Positions 1 to 7,925 of a DNA stretch of 64,000 bases are shown piece by piece (the first letter of the stretch is position 1; every line of letters begins with the position of its first letter). Made by a program: the position numbers and the translations under genes. A model generated the notes under the pieces. That model saw nothing but the letters and a program-made list of their open reading frames with translations. It ran no database searches and was not told the DNA's origin. This DNA is from Pseudomonas sp. B21-048 (GTDB lineage: Bacteria; Pseudomonadota; Gammaproteobacteria; Pseudomonadales; Pseudomonadaceae): the NCBI RefSeq assembly GCF_024748615.1, contig NZ_CP087168.1, positions 3,968,001 through 4,032,000 of the forward strand. The letters run 5' to 3'.

Positions 1-602
1 GCAGCGACATACGCCTTGGCGTTTACTGCCACTTGCTCAGGTGTCATGCCCGGTTTGAACAACCCGGAACCAAGGCCGAAACCTTTGACGCCAGCCTCGA
101 CAAACACCTGCATGTTGTCCGGCGTAATCCCGCCCACCGGCAGCAGCACCGTCCCCACCGGCAACACCGCCAGCCAGGCTTTCACAACAGCAGGGCCCAT
201 TTGTTCGGCCGGGAACATCTTCAGCGCATCCGCCCCTTCGGCCAGCGCCGCAAAGGCTTCGGTCGGCGTCGCCACGCCCGGCGACAGGAACAACCCCGCC
301 GCTTTCGCCGCACGCAACACCTTGGCATCGCTGTGGGGCATGACGATCACCTGGCCGCCCGCCGCTTTCACTTGCTCGACCTGTTCTGGCGTCAACACCG
401 TGCCCGCACCGATCAGGCAATCGGCGGGTAAGGTACTGCGCAGAATGCGGATGCTTTCGTACGGTTCGGGGGAATTAAGCGGCACTTCAATGATGCGAAA
501 TCCGGCCGAGTACAGGACTTCGCCAACAGCTGCCGCTTCTTGCGGACGCAGGCCACGCAGGATCGCGATCAGACCGTTTTGTGCCAGTGCTTGCTTGAGC
601 AT
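1..602 (-). CDS. dgoA: 2-dehydro-3-deoxy-6-phosphogalactonate aldolase, 3' end cut by window
   Basis: Cleaves 2-keto-3-deoxy-6-phosphogalactonate to pyruvate and glyceraldehyde 3-phosphate, the last step of the De Ley-Doudoroff galactose/galactonate route in the cytoplasm. About 200 residues of a usual ~206 are visible. The KDPG/KDPGal aldolase motifs appear in order: IAILRGLRP near residue 12, EVPLNSP near 39, GAGTVLTPEQ, then ALKMFPAE carrying the Schiff-base lysine, and PVGGITPDN near the C-terminus. The ATG at 602 is preceded by GGAGG. It follows dgoK by 19 bp on the same strand, so kinase and aldolase are one transcript. The rest of the operon (galactonate dehydratase, transporter) is expected to the left. 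The EVPLNSP motif favours the galacto enzyme over the Eda type; this is family recognition, not a measured specificity. Confidence 0.93.
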   Translation of the reverse strand, partial: MLKQALAQNGLIAILRGLRPQEAAAVGEVLYSAGFRIIEVPLNSPEPYESIRILRSTLPADCLIGAGTVLTPEQVEQVKAAGGQVIVMPHSDAKVLRAAKAAGLFLSPGVATPTEAFAALAEGADALKMFPAEQMGPAVVKAWLAVLPVGTVLLPVGGITPDNMQVFVEAGVKGFGLGSGLFKPGMTPEQVAVNAKAYVA

Positions 603-621
603 CTCAGACCTCCAGCAAGGT

Positions 622-1614
622 TTAACGGGATGGGGGTGTCGTGATCAATCCCGCGGCGACCGCCAACTGCCACAACCCGCGTTCGGTGGCCTGCTCGGCC
701 AGGGTCACCCGGGCAAAACCGCAGGCGTCGAGCGCCCGGCTGTAGCGGGCGCAGAGTTGCGCATTGCCGATGAGGATGATCGAAGGCAGGTGCACGCTGT
801 TGCGCCGACGACGCTGAACATTGGCCAGGGCCGACAGTTCATGGCCGATCAACAGGCCGGACAGATAGTCCGGTTGCGCGACGGCGCTGAGTTCACCGGT
901 CAGCCCCAGACTGCGGGCACTGAACAATGTCGACAGCGGCCCGATCTCGCCGTCCGCCGACAGCGCCACTCGCACGCCACGATCGAACGCTGCGCCATCG
1001 AAAGACGCGCCGCGTTGCTGAGTGCGCCCCAGAATGCTGTGTTCACTGAGGACGGCGAAGACTTCGCCAGTCATGAAAGTATCGAAATGCTCAATGCAGC
1101 CGTCGGCCACTTCCACCCATTTCGAATGACTGCCCGGCAAGCCGATCAACAGATCGCTGCCCGCCCCACTCGGCAGATTCTGCAACACGCCGAGGACTTG
1201 GGTTTCCTCGCCGCGCATCACGTTCGGCAAGCGCGAACGCTGAATCACGCCCGGCACGATGTGCACATCGACACCGCGAAGACTGCGAACAGTTTGTAGG
1301 GAAGTTCCGAGATTGGCGACGTTCGCCGGTGTGTCGCAGTAGGCCGCTTCGCGCCAGCCCTGAGCACTGCCGACCATGCCGCAAGCAATCACCGGCAAAT
1401 CGGGCTGCGCCTCGAGCCAGTCACCGCAGGCCTCATCGAAGGCCAATTCAAAACCGTCGGCACAGGCCTGGCCGGCGATGATTCGCGGCGTCTTGGGCAG
1501 CCGCATGATCCCGGACGACAGCGAGCGCTGTTCCAGCACCTGGCCACCGAAGCCGAGTTTGTAAGCACGTAATGAGGTTGTCCCCCAATCGAGCGCGATC
1601 AATTGCGCCAGCAT
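622..1614 (-). CDS. dgoK: 2-dehydro-3-deoxygalactonokinase
   Basis: Phosphorylates 2-keto-3-deoxygalactonate with ATP to make the substrate of DgoA. It is 330 aa, the family length. The ASKHA-type phosphate-binding start ALDWGTTSLRAY is at residues 7-18, followed by ACGMVGSAQGWREA near 76 and GLPGSHSKWV near 157, typical of DgoK. An upstream in-frame start would add 48 residues with no family character. The ATG at 1614 is chosen because it has the site AGGTGA and because the conserved leader described for 1654-1709 ends there. It is the first gene of its operon and reads into dgoA 19 bp downstream. Confidence 0.93.
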   Translation of the reverse strand: MLAQLIALDWGTTSLRAYKLGFGGQVLEQRSLSSGIMRLPKTPRIIAGQACADGFELAFDEACGDWLEAQPDLPVIACGMVGSAQGWREAAYCDTPANVANLGTSLQTVRSLRGVDVHIVPGVIQRSRLPNVMRGEETQVLGVLQNLPSGAGSDLLIGLPGSHSKWVEVADGCIEHFDTFMTGEVFAVLSEHSILGRTQQRGASFDGAAFDRGVRVALSADGEIGPLSTLFSARSLGLTGELSAVAQPDYLSGLLIGHELSALANVQRRRRNSVHLPSIILIGNAQLCARYSRALDACGFARVTLAEQATERGLWQLAVAAGLITTPPSR

Positions 1615-1653
1615 CGCTTCACCTGTTTTGTTTTTTGGCAGTGAGTGAGCTGG

Positions 1654-1709
1654 ACTATAAACCTGGATGAAACAAAATCTCAATATATAAATATCAATCC
1701 CATATATTG
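1654..1709 (-). promoter_or_regulatory. dgoK promoter with 8-13-8 inverted-repeat operator
   Basis: On the minus strand TTGAGA (1683-1678) and TATAGT (1659-1654) are separated by 18 bp, a good sigma-70 promoter. Overlapping the -35 is an inverted repeat CAATATAT-N13-ATATATTG at 1681-1709. The same arrangement, with the same spacings, occurs before the SDR dehydrogenase at 13611-13666. An operator for a shared regulator is inferred; the regulator is not identified here. Confidence 0.7.
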
Positions 1710-1722
1710 GAACAACGACAAA

Positions 1723-1818
1723 AAAAGATCGCAACCTTCGGCAGCTCCTTGGATGCACGACGCAATAGCGCGGTCGAACACAATCCCATGTAGGAGCTGC
1801 CGAAGGCTGCGATCTTTT
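1723..1818. repeat. Inverted repeat of a Pseudomonas intergenic family
   Basis: Two 27-bp arms (1723-1749 and 1792-1818) are reverse complements with one mismatch, around a 42-bp centre. The arm core is GCCGAAGGCTGCGATCTTTT. A single copy of the same core lies near 20004-20020. This looks like a REPIN-like or terminator-like unit between the acetyltransferase 3' end and the dgoK promoter. Both neighbouring genes are on the minus strand, so it may end acetyltransferase transcription. Confidence 0.7.
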
Positions 1819-1824
1819 AAGGGA

Positions 1825-2307
1825 TCAATTACCTGCGGCAAAATCCCTTAACACCGCCCCATCCATCCGATACCGCACCCACTCCTCCTGCGGCTGTGCG
1901 CCGAGGGATTTGTAGAATTCGATCGCCGGTTTGTTCCAGTCCAGCACGCTCCATTCGAAACGACCGCAGTCATTGGCGCAGGCGATTTTCGCCAGGTGGC
2001 GCAACAAGGTTTTGCCGGCGCCGCCGCCCCGTTGTTCAGGCGTGATGTAGAGGTCTTCGAGATACAGGCAATTGCTGCCCAACCAGGTGGAATAGCTGAA
2101 AAAGAACACCGCAAAGCCGATCGGCAAGCCACCGCGCAGGCAGATCAGGCCATGGGCGGTGGCGCCTTCGCTGAACAGGCTACGCTCGATGTCGGCGACG
2201 CTGGCGATGACTTCGTGGCGGGCACGTTCGAAGTCCGCCAGTTCAGTGATGAACGCGAGGATTTGCGGAGCATCGCTGGGGGTTGCCGGGCGGATTTCGA
2301 TCGTCAT
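1825..2307 (-). CDS. GNAT family N-acetyltransferase
   Basis: 160-aa acetyl-CoA-dependent acetyltransferase of the GNAT fold. The acetyl-CoA pyrophosphate loop is visible as EQRGGGAGKTLL near residue 91, preceded by the beta-4 strand LYLEDLYI. The C-terminal NKPAIEFYKSLGA near 128 is typical of the family. The N-terminus IEIRPATPSDA is the usual first strand and helix. The closest family resemblance is to diamine/spermidine-type acetyltransferases (the SAT-like LEDLYI motif), but the substrate cannot be read from sequence. It stands alone, with a REP before it and an inverted repeat after it. Confidence 0.85.
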   Translation of the reverse strand: MTIEIRPATPSDAPQILAFITELADFERARHEVIASVADIERSLFSEGATAHGLICLRGGLPIGFAVFFFSYSTWLGSNCLYLEDLYITPEQRGGGAGKTLLRHLAKIACANDCGRFEWSVLDWNKPAIEFYKSLGAQPQEEWVRYRMDGAVLRDFAAGN

Positions 2308-2458
2308 GAACGTGCCTTGTCAAAAGTTGAAAACGCCATACTAAGTCCGCGCGCGATGCTCGTCACATTTGAATGCAAAATGTCATATAGCATCGCTGTT
2401 TTTGTGGCGTTTTGCATGAACAGGTCGGCCTGCGAGATCAGCGTGACTGTGCTGACGT

Positions 2459-2485
2459 CTTCGCGGGCAAGCCCGCTCCCACAGG
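2459..2485. repeat. Single REP element
   Basis: Contains TCGCGGGCAAGCCCGCTCCCAC-type sequence, the classic P. fluorescens/P. putida REP palindrome (GCGGGC-AA-GCCCGC). It lies between the divergent acetyltransferase and HD hydrolase genes. No function is inferred. Confidence 0.75.
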
Positions 2486-2529
2486 GCGCTCATTGATCAC
2501 AAAAGACCCAGTCGAACCCAAGGATTTCT

Positions 2530-3180
2530 ATGACAACACTCGCTTTCGCGCCGCTGCAAAATCTGGCTTCTGAACTGCTGCCTCATGCACTGGAGCCTGG
2601 CGAGGATGGCGCCCATGACCTGTCGCACTTGCAGCGGGTGTGGCACAACGTGCGCACGCTTCATGCCGAAGAAGGCGGCGATCTTGAGGTGCTGCTGGCA
2701 GCCGTGCTGTTGCACGATTGCGTGGCGGTAGAGAAGAACTCGCCGTTGCGCTCACAGGCATCACGACTGGCGGCGCAGAAAGCTTCGACTGTACTGATAG
2801 CCATGGATTGGCCTGACGCAAAAATCACAGCGGTCGTCCACGCCATCGAAGCCCACAGCTTCAGCGCCAACATCACGCCCATCACCCTCGAAGCGAAAAT
2901 TATCCAGGACGCCGACCGCCTCGACTCCCTTGGCATGCTCGGCGTGGCGCGTACCTTCTACATCGCCGGGCGCATGGGCAGTGCGTTGTACGACCCGCTG
3001 GACCCAGAGGCAAAAGAACGGGACTACGACGACAAACGTTTTTGCCTCGATCATTTCCAGACCAAGCTGCTGCACTTGGCGGGCGGTTTCCAAACGACTA
3101 CCGGTCAACGTCTGGCACAGATTCGCCACGAACGCCTGAAGGGTTTCATGGAGTTGTTCAAGGAGGAAATCGGCGTGTGA
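2530..3180 (+). CDS. HD-domain phosphohydrolase (YedJ-like)
   Basis: 216-aa cytosolic metal-dependent phosphohydrolase. The HD superfamily residues are in order: first histidine in HDLSH (29-33), paired H62-D63 in LLHDC, and the distal aspartate in QDADRLDSLG near 127-135. The length and the RTFYIAGRMGSALYDP segment match the YedJ/YpgQ group of predicted nucleotide phosphohydrolases; the substrate is unknown. The ATG has AAGGA six bases upstream. It is read opposite to the acetyltransferase and leads toward the small genes at 3.3-4.4 kb. Confidence 0.85.
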   Translation: MTTLAFAPLQNLASELLPHALEPGEDGAHDLSHLQRVWHNVRTLHAEEGGDLEVLLAAVLLHDCVAVEKNSPLRSQASRLAAQKASTVLIAMDWPDAKITAVVHAIEAHSFSANITPITLEAKIIQDADRLDSLGMLGVARTFYIAGRMGSALYDPLDPEAKERDYDDKRFCLDHFQTKLLHLAGGFQTTTGQRLAQIRHERLKGFMELFKEEIGV

Positions 3181-3320
3181 TCACCGTAGGTCGATTGATC
3201 TGGCGTCAGGCAGGATCAAAGCGTTGCAGCAGGCCTGGACCGCTCGTCGTTCATCAGGCACCAATTCAGGTCGGGAAGGACCAATATCGGGTAAGGACTC
3301 TAATCAATGGAGACGACACC

Positions 3321-3641
3321 ATGATCACGTCCCGACTGATCGCCTTCGCTCTCACCCTGCTGCTCTCCTCTGTCGCGCTCGCCGCAACCACCTCTTCCGG
3401 GGCCGGCCCGACCGATCCAGTCGAAAGGCCAAAATCCGCGGCCACCCAAGGCACAGGTGTCGACACCGATATCCCCCCTTCTCCCGCGGCCACCGACCCA
3501 CGCGTGCAAGGTGACGATCCGGGCCGTCAGGGCGACATGAGCGCTCCCGACACCCAAACTCCCGACAACGCCGCCACCGGCGTCGGCTCGAAAACCACCA
3601 CCGGTGGCTCGGGTTACGAAGGCAGTGGTGCCCGTCAATAA
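3321..3641 (+). CDS. Small secreted low-complexity protein, function unknown
   Basis: 106 aa. Residues 1-21 form a signal peptide (ITSRLIAFALTLLLSSVALA, cleavage likely after ALA). The mature part is short, Pro/Thr/Ser/Asp/Gly rich and probably disordered, ending in GGSGYEGSGARQ. I do not recognise a domain. The start at 3321 is preferred over longer in-frame starts because it creates the signal peptide and has GGAG upstream. It is followed on the same strand by two small genes; such trios of small proteins often belong to general stress regulons in Pseudomonas, which is only inference here. Confidence 0.7.
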   Translation: MITSRLIAFALTLLLSSVALAATTSSGAGPTDPVERPKSAATQGTGVDTDIPPSPAATDPRVQGDDPGRQGDMSAPDTQTPDNAATGVGSKTTTGGSGYEGSGARQ

Positions 3642-3684
3642 GATCGCCGATGCAATACCTGTCCATCCTGACAAAGAGGTAACC

Positions 3685-3939
3685 ATGAACGTCGATAAAA
3701 ACCTGGAAAAAGAAGTCCTGACCCGCCTGCTGCACGCCCACCCAAATGGCTTGGGCAAGGAGGTTCTGGACAATTACCGGGGGGAGAGAGTCGTGGCCAG
3801 CACGCTCGCGACTCTGCAGGAACGCGGGCTGATCCAGCACGGTCATGTGGTCCGCAACGAAGCCGGCGAGCACTCGTTGAACCTGCCGATCAAACTCAGC
3901 GCCGCCGGGGTTGAAGCGGCGCGCAAGCTGGATAATTGA
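3685..3939 (+). CDS. Conserved small protein, winged-helix-like
   Basis: 84 aa, soluble, no signal peptide. The order helix, helix, then LATLQERGLIQHGHVVRNEAGEH and LPIKLSAAGVEAARKL looks like a small winged helix with a beta hairpin, as in MarR/PadR-like folds, but no family can be assigned with certainty. The ATG at 3685 follows GAGGT at an ordinary distance. It lies 43 bp after the secreted small protein and 44 bp before the Rho_N-type gene. An 8-bp hairpin (3945-3952 with 3959-3966) sits in that second gap. Confidence 0.65.
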   Translation: MNVDKNLEKEVLTRLLHAHPNGLGKEVLDNYRGERVVASTLATLQERGLIQHGHVVRNEAGEHSLNLPIKLSAAGVEAARKLDN

Positions 3940-3983
3940 TCCTATAGGAGCCGGTAAAGGCTCCTACAACCAGGAGAAATCCC

Positions 3984-4364
3984 ATGCCTCGTGGAAGCAA
4001 AGACAAATACACCGCCGAGCAAAAGCGCAAGGCCGAACACATCGAAGAAAGCTACGAGCACAAAGGCGTGTCGAAAGAGGAAGCCGAAGCTCGCGCCTGG
4101 GCCACGGTGAACAAGCAGTCGGGCGGAGGTGAACGCGCTGGCGGTTCCGGGCGCAAGAAACCAGCCAGCGCCAAGTCCGCAGATCGCAAGGAATCATCCC
4201 GACGTGCAGTGGCTACCCGTGAAGGCAAGCCGCGCAACAGCAAGGCTTCGCGCGATACGCAGACAGTGGACAGCCTGATGAAAGAAGCCCGGGCGAAAAA
4301 GATTCCGGGGCGCTCGAGCATGCGCAAGCAAGCGTTGATCGAAGCGTTGCGCAAGGCCGGGTAA
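3984..4364 (+). CDS. Basic protein with C-terminal Rho_N/SAP-like motif
   Basis: 126 aa, strongly basic. The N-terminus PRGSKDKYTAEQKRKAEHIEESYEHKG is a charged helix seen in proteins often labelled plasmid stabilisation protein. The middle is a Lys/Ser/Ala-rich linker. The last ~35 residues (SLMKEARAKKIPGRSSMRKQ onward) match the helix-extended-helix Rho N-terminal/SAP fold that binds nucleic acid. A nucleic-acid-binding, stress-linked role is inferred. The site AGGAG precedes the ATG. Transcription ends toward the REP hairpin at 4397-4445, facing the kinase gene. Confidence 0.75.
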   Translation: MPRGSKDKYTAEQKRKAEHIEESYEHKGVSKEEAEARAWATVNKQSGGGERAGGSGRKKPASAKSADRKESSRRAVATREGKPRNSKASRDTQTVDSLMKEARAKKIPGRSSMRKQALIEALRKAG

Positions 4365-4396
4365 GGTCCGGATTTGCGGGCGAGTTTGAGGGCCCC

Positions 4397-4445
4397 TTCG
4401 CGAGCAAGTCGGATCGCCGCACCGCCGCTGCGACTTGCTCGCGAA
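4397..4445. repeat. REP-type hairpin between convergent genes
   Basis: Perfect 15-bp inverted arms TTCGCGAGCAAGTCG (4397-4411) and its complement (4431-4445) around a 19-bp loop. It lies between the convergent Rho_N-type gene and kinase gene and may help end both transcripts. Confidence 0.7.
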
Positions 4446-4454
4446 AGCGGTGGA

Positions 4455-5384
4455 TCAGGCGCCAAAAGCTTTGCGGATGAACGCATCCACCTCAGCCGCC
4501 CCCGGCGAAGTCGCCGGCCCCCAGCGAGTGACCGCCAATGCCGCAGCCGCATTCGCCCGCCGCGCCGCTTCGACCGTCGATAATCCGCGCGCCAACCCGG
4601 CGACAAAAACGCCCGCGTGAGCATCCCCCGCGCCGTTGCTGTCCACCGCCTCGACCTCGAAGCCCGGCACGTGCTGGTGAGCGCCACGTTGGCTGATCCA
4701 GCACCCTTGTGGCCCATCGCGTAACACCGTCAACACCTCGGTGGGCAGATGATCAGCCAACCGATTCAATGCCTCGCCGATGTCCGTCGCCCCGGTAAAC
4801 CGCAGCGCCTCGACACGGTTACTGGTCCACAGATCGATGCGTGGCAACAAGGCCTTCATCAGCGGTGTGTCCGGTGAGTTCGCCAACGGCCCCGGATCGA
4901 ATACCACCTTGACCCCTTCCGACAAATCCAACACCCAATCCACCAGCGCCTGAGCCTTGCCGCGATGCTGCAGGCTGTAGCCGCTGACATAGACAAAGTC
5001 GCCCGCCTCGGCTGACACACTCGCCAGGTCTTCGGCAGTCAATTCGCCTTCGGCGCCGATGCAGGAAATGAACGTGCGCTCGGCTGAGGCTTCGGTCAGC
5101 GCGACGCAGACGCCCGTGTCGCGCTCGGTGCTCTGATCGATAGCAATCTGAATGTCTTCAGCCGTCATCGCCTCTCGGGCCAGGTCGCCGAAACGGCCCT
5201 TGCCATGGCCGCCGAGGTAGACCACCGGCAAGCCGTTTCGCCGGGCCGCAGCCATCACATTGAAGCCGCCGCCGGCCTCGAAACGGGCGGAATGCGCCAG
5301 CACGTCGCCGCCTGAATGAGGCAGTTTATCCACGGCCATGACCAGGTCGATCATGACCTGGCCGGTGTGCAGCATTCTAGGCAT
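4455..5384 (-). CDS. PfkB/ribokinase family carbohydrate kinase (YegV-like)
   Basis: 309-aa sugar or nucleoside kinase of the ribokinase fold. It shows the first signature region GGGFNVMAAARRNG at 38-51 and the second signature DSNGAGDAHAGVF near 252, whose GAGD holds the catalytic aspartate and anion hole. It overlaps the end of the permease gene by 8 bp (5377-5384), so translation is probably coupled. With the ADP-ribosylglycohydrolase, transporter and GntR/UTRA regulator upstream it mirrors E. coli yegV in yegTUVW. The likely substrate is a pentose or nucleoside released by the hydrolase, which is inference. The start could be either Met of the first four residues (MPRM); 5384 is kept for the overlap. 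Confidence 0.85.
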   Translation of the reverse strand: MPRMLHTGQVMIDLVMAVDKLPHSGGDVLAHSARFEAGGGFNVMAAARRNGLPVVYLGGHGKGRFGDLAREAMTAEDIQIAIDQSTERDTGVCVALTEASAERTFISCIGAEGELTAEDLASVSAEAGDFVYVSGYSLQHRGKAQALVDWVLDLSEGVKVVFDPGPLANSPDTPLMKALLPRIDLWTSNRVEALRFTGATDIGEALNRLADHLPTEVLTVLRDGPQGCWISQRGAHQHVPGFEVEAVDSNGAGDAHAGVFVAGLARGLSTVEAARRANAAAALAVTRWGPATSPGAAEVDAFIRKAFGA

Positions 5385-6843
5385 GAGCCGGCTCGATCAA
5401 CGCGGCGCGGCGATCCTTGGCACCGCCGAGTACCCCGTAAATGCCACCGGCCACCACGAATGTCACGATCCAGCCCAGGCCGTTGTGGCCCAGCCAGGAG
5501 TCGGACAAAAAGCCCCGAAACCAGACATCTTGTTCAGTGGTGCCAATGGTGGTGAAGCTGAAACCCAACACAATCGCCAGCGCCCATGCACCGAAGGCGC
5601 GCCACTCGACGCCACCGCGATACCAGTAGGCGCTGCTCGGGCTGACGTCCAGCAGGTCTTTGGGGCTGTAGTAATGACGATGGATCAAGTCGACCACAAA
5701 GATCCCGACCCACGCGGTGATCGGCACCGCCAGCAGGGAAATGAAGGTGATGAACGGACCGTAAAAGCTCTCTGCGATCAGCATGAAGTAGATCGAACCG
5801 GCAAAAATCGCGACGATATCCAGCACCACCGCATACACGCGTTTGACCTTCAGGCCGAGGGTCAAGGTGGTCAAACCGGCGGAGTACACCGACAGGTTGT
5901 TCGACAGCAACAACCCGCCGAATGCGGTGATCAGGTACGGGACGGCCATCCAGGTCGGCAGCATGTCGCGAATCGCGACGATTGGGTCAGTGGCCGAGGC
6001 CAGATCATTGTTGCCCACTGACAGCAGACCGCCGAGGGTGATCAGCAGTACCAGCGGAATCCCCGCACCGAAGGCTGCCGATGCCACCAGACGCACGGCT
6101 TTGACGCTGCGGTGCTGGTAGCGCGACATGTCCGCACCGGCGTTGGCCCAACCGATCCCGGTGCCGGCGGCCATGGTACCGATGCCGATGATCATTGCGC
6201 TCAGGGGCGCTGGGGTGGCGTTGAATACGGCGCTCCAGTCGATGGTCGCGCAGAGGAAACCGCCGACCAGGATGTTCAATGCACCGAACACGTAGGTCGC
6301 CCATCTCTGGATCACCAGCAACGTGGCATGACCGAGACCGGACACCGACAACGTCAGCAGCACGAAAATCGCGATGAACGCGAGGGTCAGCAGCGGCGCG
6401 CTTTTGGCTTCCACCGGCGAGCCGAACAGCATCGAGCACAACGACAGCAAGACGAACGCGGCCGTGGTGGTGTTCACGGTTTCCCAACCCAGTCGCGACA
6501 TCAACGAAACCAGCGTCGGGCCGATATTGCCGCGTACACCAAAGATCGCTCGCGACAGCGTGAGGCTCGGTGCGCGACCACGACGACCAGCAATGGAGAT
6601 GATTCCGACCACCGCGAACGAACCGGCGGCACCGAGGACCGCGACGATGATCGCCTGCCAGATCGCCAGGCCGCGAAAAGCCACCAGTGTGGCGCCCAAC
6701 GGCAAGCCGAGGATGGAAATGTTGGCCGCGAACCAGACCCAGAACAGTTGCAGCGGATGACCGTTACACTCCCCTTCCGGCACTGGTTCGATGCCACGGG
6801 TTTCCAATTGCCCGGCACTGTGTCCGGTGTTCGATGCACTCAT
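5377..6843 (-). CDS. NCS1 family nucleobase/nucleoside:cation symporter
   Basis: 488-aa inner-membrane transporter with about 12 hydrophobic segments. The N-terminal block GHPLQLFWVWFAANISILGL, a motif near LSRAIFGVRGN and the loop WANAGADMSRY are typical of the cytosine/purine/allantoin (NCS1, CodB-like) family. A TTG six codons upstream is possible, but ATG 6843 has AAGGAGC in front. It is placed between the ADP-ribosylglycohydrolase and the kinase, occupying the position of yegT, an unrelated MFS nucleoside transporter, in E. coli. Its substrate is probably a nucleobase- or nucleoside-like compound. Confidence 0.88.
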   Translation of the reverse strand: MSASNTGHSAGQLETRGIEPVPEGECNGHPLQLFWVWFAANISILGLPLGATLVAFRGLAIWQAIIVAVLGAAGSFAVVGIISIAGRRGRAPSLTLSRAIFGVRGNIGPTLVSLMSRLGWETVNTTTAAFVLLSLCSMLFGSPVEAKSAPLLTLAFIAIFVLLTLSVSGLGHATLLVIQRWATYVFGALNILVGGFLCATIDWSAVFNATPAPLSAMIIGIGTMAAGTGIGWANAGADMSRYQHRSVKAVRLVASAAFGAGIPLVLLITLGGLLSVGNNDLASATDPIVAIRDMLPTWMAVPYLITAFGGLLLSNNLSVYSAGLTTLTLGLKVKRVYAVVLDIVAIFAGSIYFMLIAESFYGPFITFISLLAVPITAWVGIFVVDLIHRHYYSPKDLLDVSPSSAYWYRGGVEWRAFGAWALAIVLGFSFTTIGTTEQDVWFRGFLSDSWLGHNGLGWIVTFVVAGGIYGVLGGAKDRRAALIEPAHA

Positions 6844-6926
6844 GAAAACTGCTCCTTGCAATTATTGTGGTTGCGGGCAAATCAGATTCAGATCGGCCTG
6901 CAGCTCCTACACGGGTTTTGTGTATC

Positions 6927-7925
6927 TCAACGTAGTCCGAGGAGTCCTTTTACCAACGACTCTAGCTCCAGATCGTTGACGGCTTTAACCTGCTCGATCA
7001 TCGCCACCGGCCAACTTTGAAGTCCCAGACAGGCCCCAAGCATCGCGCCGAGAATCGCCGCGATGGTGTCGGTATCGCCGCCCAGGCTGGCAGCCATGCA
7101 CAACGCTTCGAAGGCCGTCATCTTGCCGATAGCCACTTGCTGAGCCAGCGCAAACGACACCACCACCGACTCCTGCGAGGCCACCGACGTGCCTATCACG
7201 TCATACAGCACGTCCGCCAGCAACGCCTTGTCGCTGTCGATGCTGAGGCTCCGCGCCCAACTGATCCGCGAGGCGATACGCCCGCCGGCGACCCAGTGGC
7301 CATTATTTTCGGCTTGCTGAGCGATCTGCTGACCGAGGTTCAATGCCTCGCCCAGGTTTATGCCGTTGATCCCGGCAGAAACCACCGCCGCCACCGCCGC
7401 CGCACTGGCAATTCCCAGCGTGGTGTTGTGGGTCACCTGACAGGCCTGCACCACGGTGCGGATGAAACGCTCGGGATCGGCAACATCGGCCGCAATCCCC
7501 ACCGGCGTGATGCGCATCGCCGCGCCATTGGTGGTGCCGTGGCGGCCCGCCTCTTCCAGCGAGTGGCCGGCGAGGATCATCTCGATCGCGCGTTTGGTCG
7601 AGGGGCCGAGCAAATCCTGCGAGCCCTTGGCTTGCATCCCGGCTTCCCATTCGATCAAGCGTTGCGCCAGCACCGCCGGTTCGATCCGGCCCTCGCCTTC
7701 AATCAATAACTGACCGACCAGGATCGCCTGTTCGGTATCGTCAGTGATCGAGCCTTTGGGCATGTTCGCAGCGATCGGTTGATCCGGGCCAGCGTCTTGC
7801 AGATCGGTGATCTCGCCAAAGCGCGCCTTGATCTCGGCGCGGCTCAGGGATTGTGTCGGCATGCCCAACGCATCGCCCAGGGCCAGCCCGTAAAACGCGC
7901 CGAGGGCACGGTCGAGCACGGTCAT
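6927..7925 (-). CDS. ADP-ribosylglycohydrolase family protein (YegU-like)
   Basis: 332 aa, the length of DraG/ARH3-type hydrolases. Metal-site motifs are present: GDALGMPTQ near 17, SITDDTEQA near 58 and GGDTDTIAAILGA near 284, the paired sites that hold two Mg ions. The family removes ADP-ribose from proteins or splits N-glycosidic bonds. Here the neighbours (transporter, sugar kinase) suggest hydrolysis of a small nucleoside-like molecule rather than protein repair. The start ATGA overlaps the stop of the regulator gene (7922-7925). It is 83 bp upstream of the permease. Confidence 0.88.
   Translation of the reverse strand: MTVLDRALGAFYGLALGDALGMPTQSLSRAEIKARFGEITDLQDAGPDQPIAANMPKGSITDDTEQAILVGQLLIEGEGRIEPAVLAQRLIEWEAGMQAKGSQDLLGPSTKRAIEMILAGHSLEEAGRHGTTNGAAMRITPVGIAADVADPERFIRTVVQACQVTHNTTLGIASAAAVAAVVSAGINGINLGEALNLGQQIAQQAENNGHWVAGGRIASRISWARSLSIDSDKALLADVLYDVIGTSVASQESVVVSFALAQQVAIGKMTAFEALCMAASLGGDTDTIAAILGAMLGACLGLQSWPVAMIEQVKAVNDLELESLVKGLLGLR

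Noticed and set aside
622..1758. Longer start for dgoK at 1758
   Set aside because: The added 48 residues cover the promoter and inverted repeats; ATG 1614 has the ribosome site and the family N-terminus.
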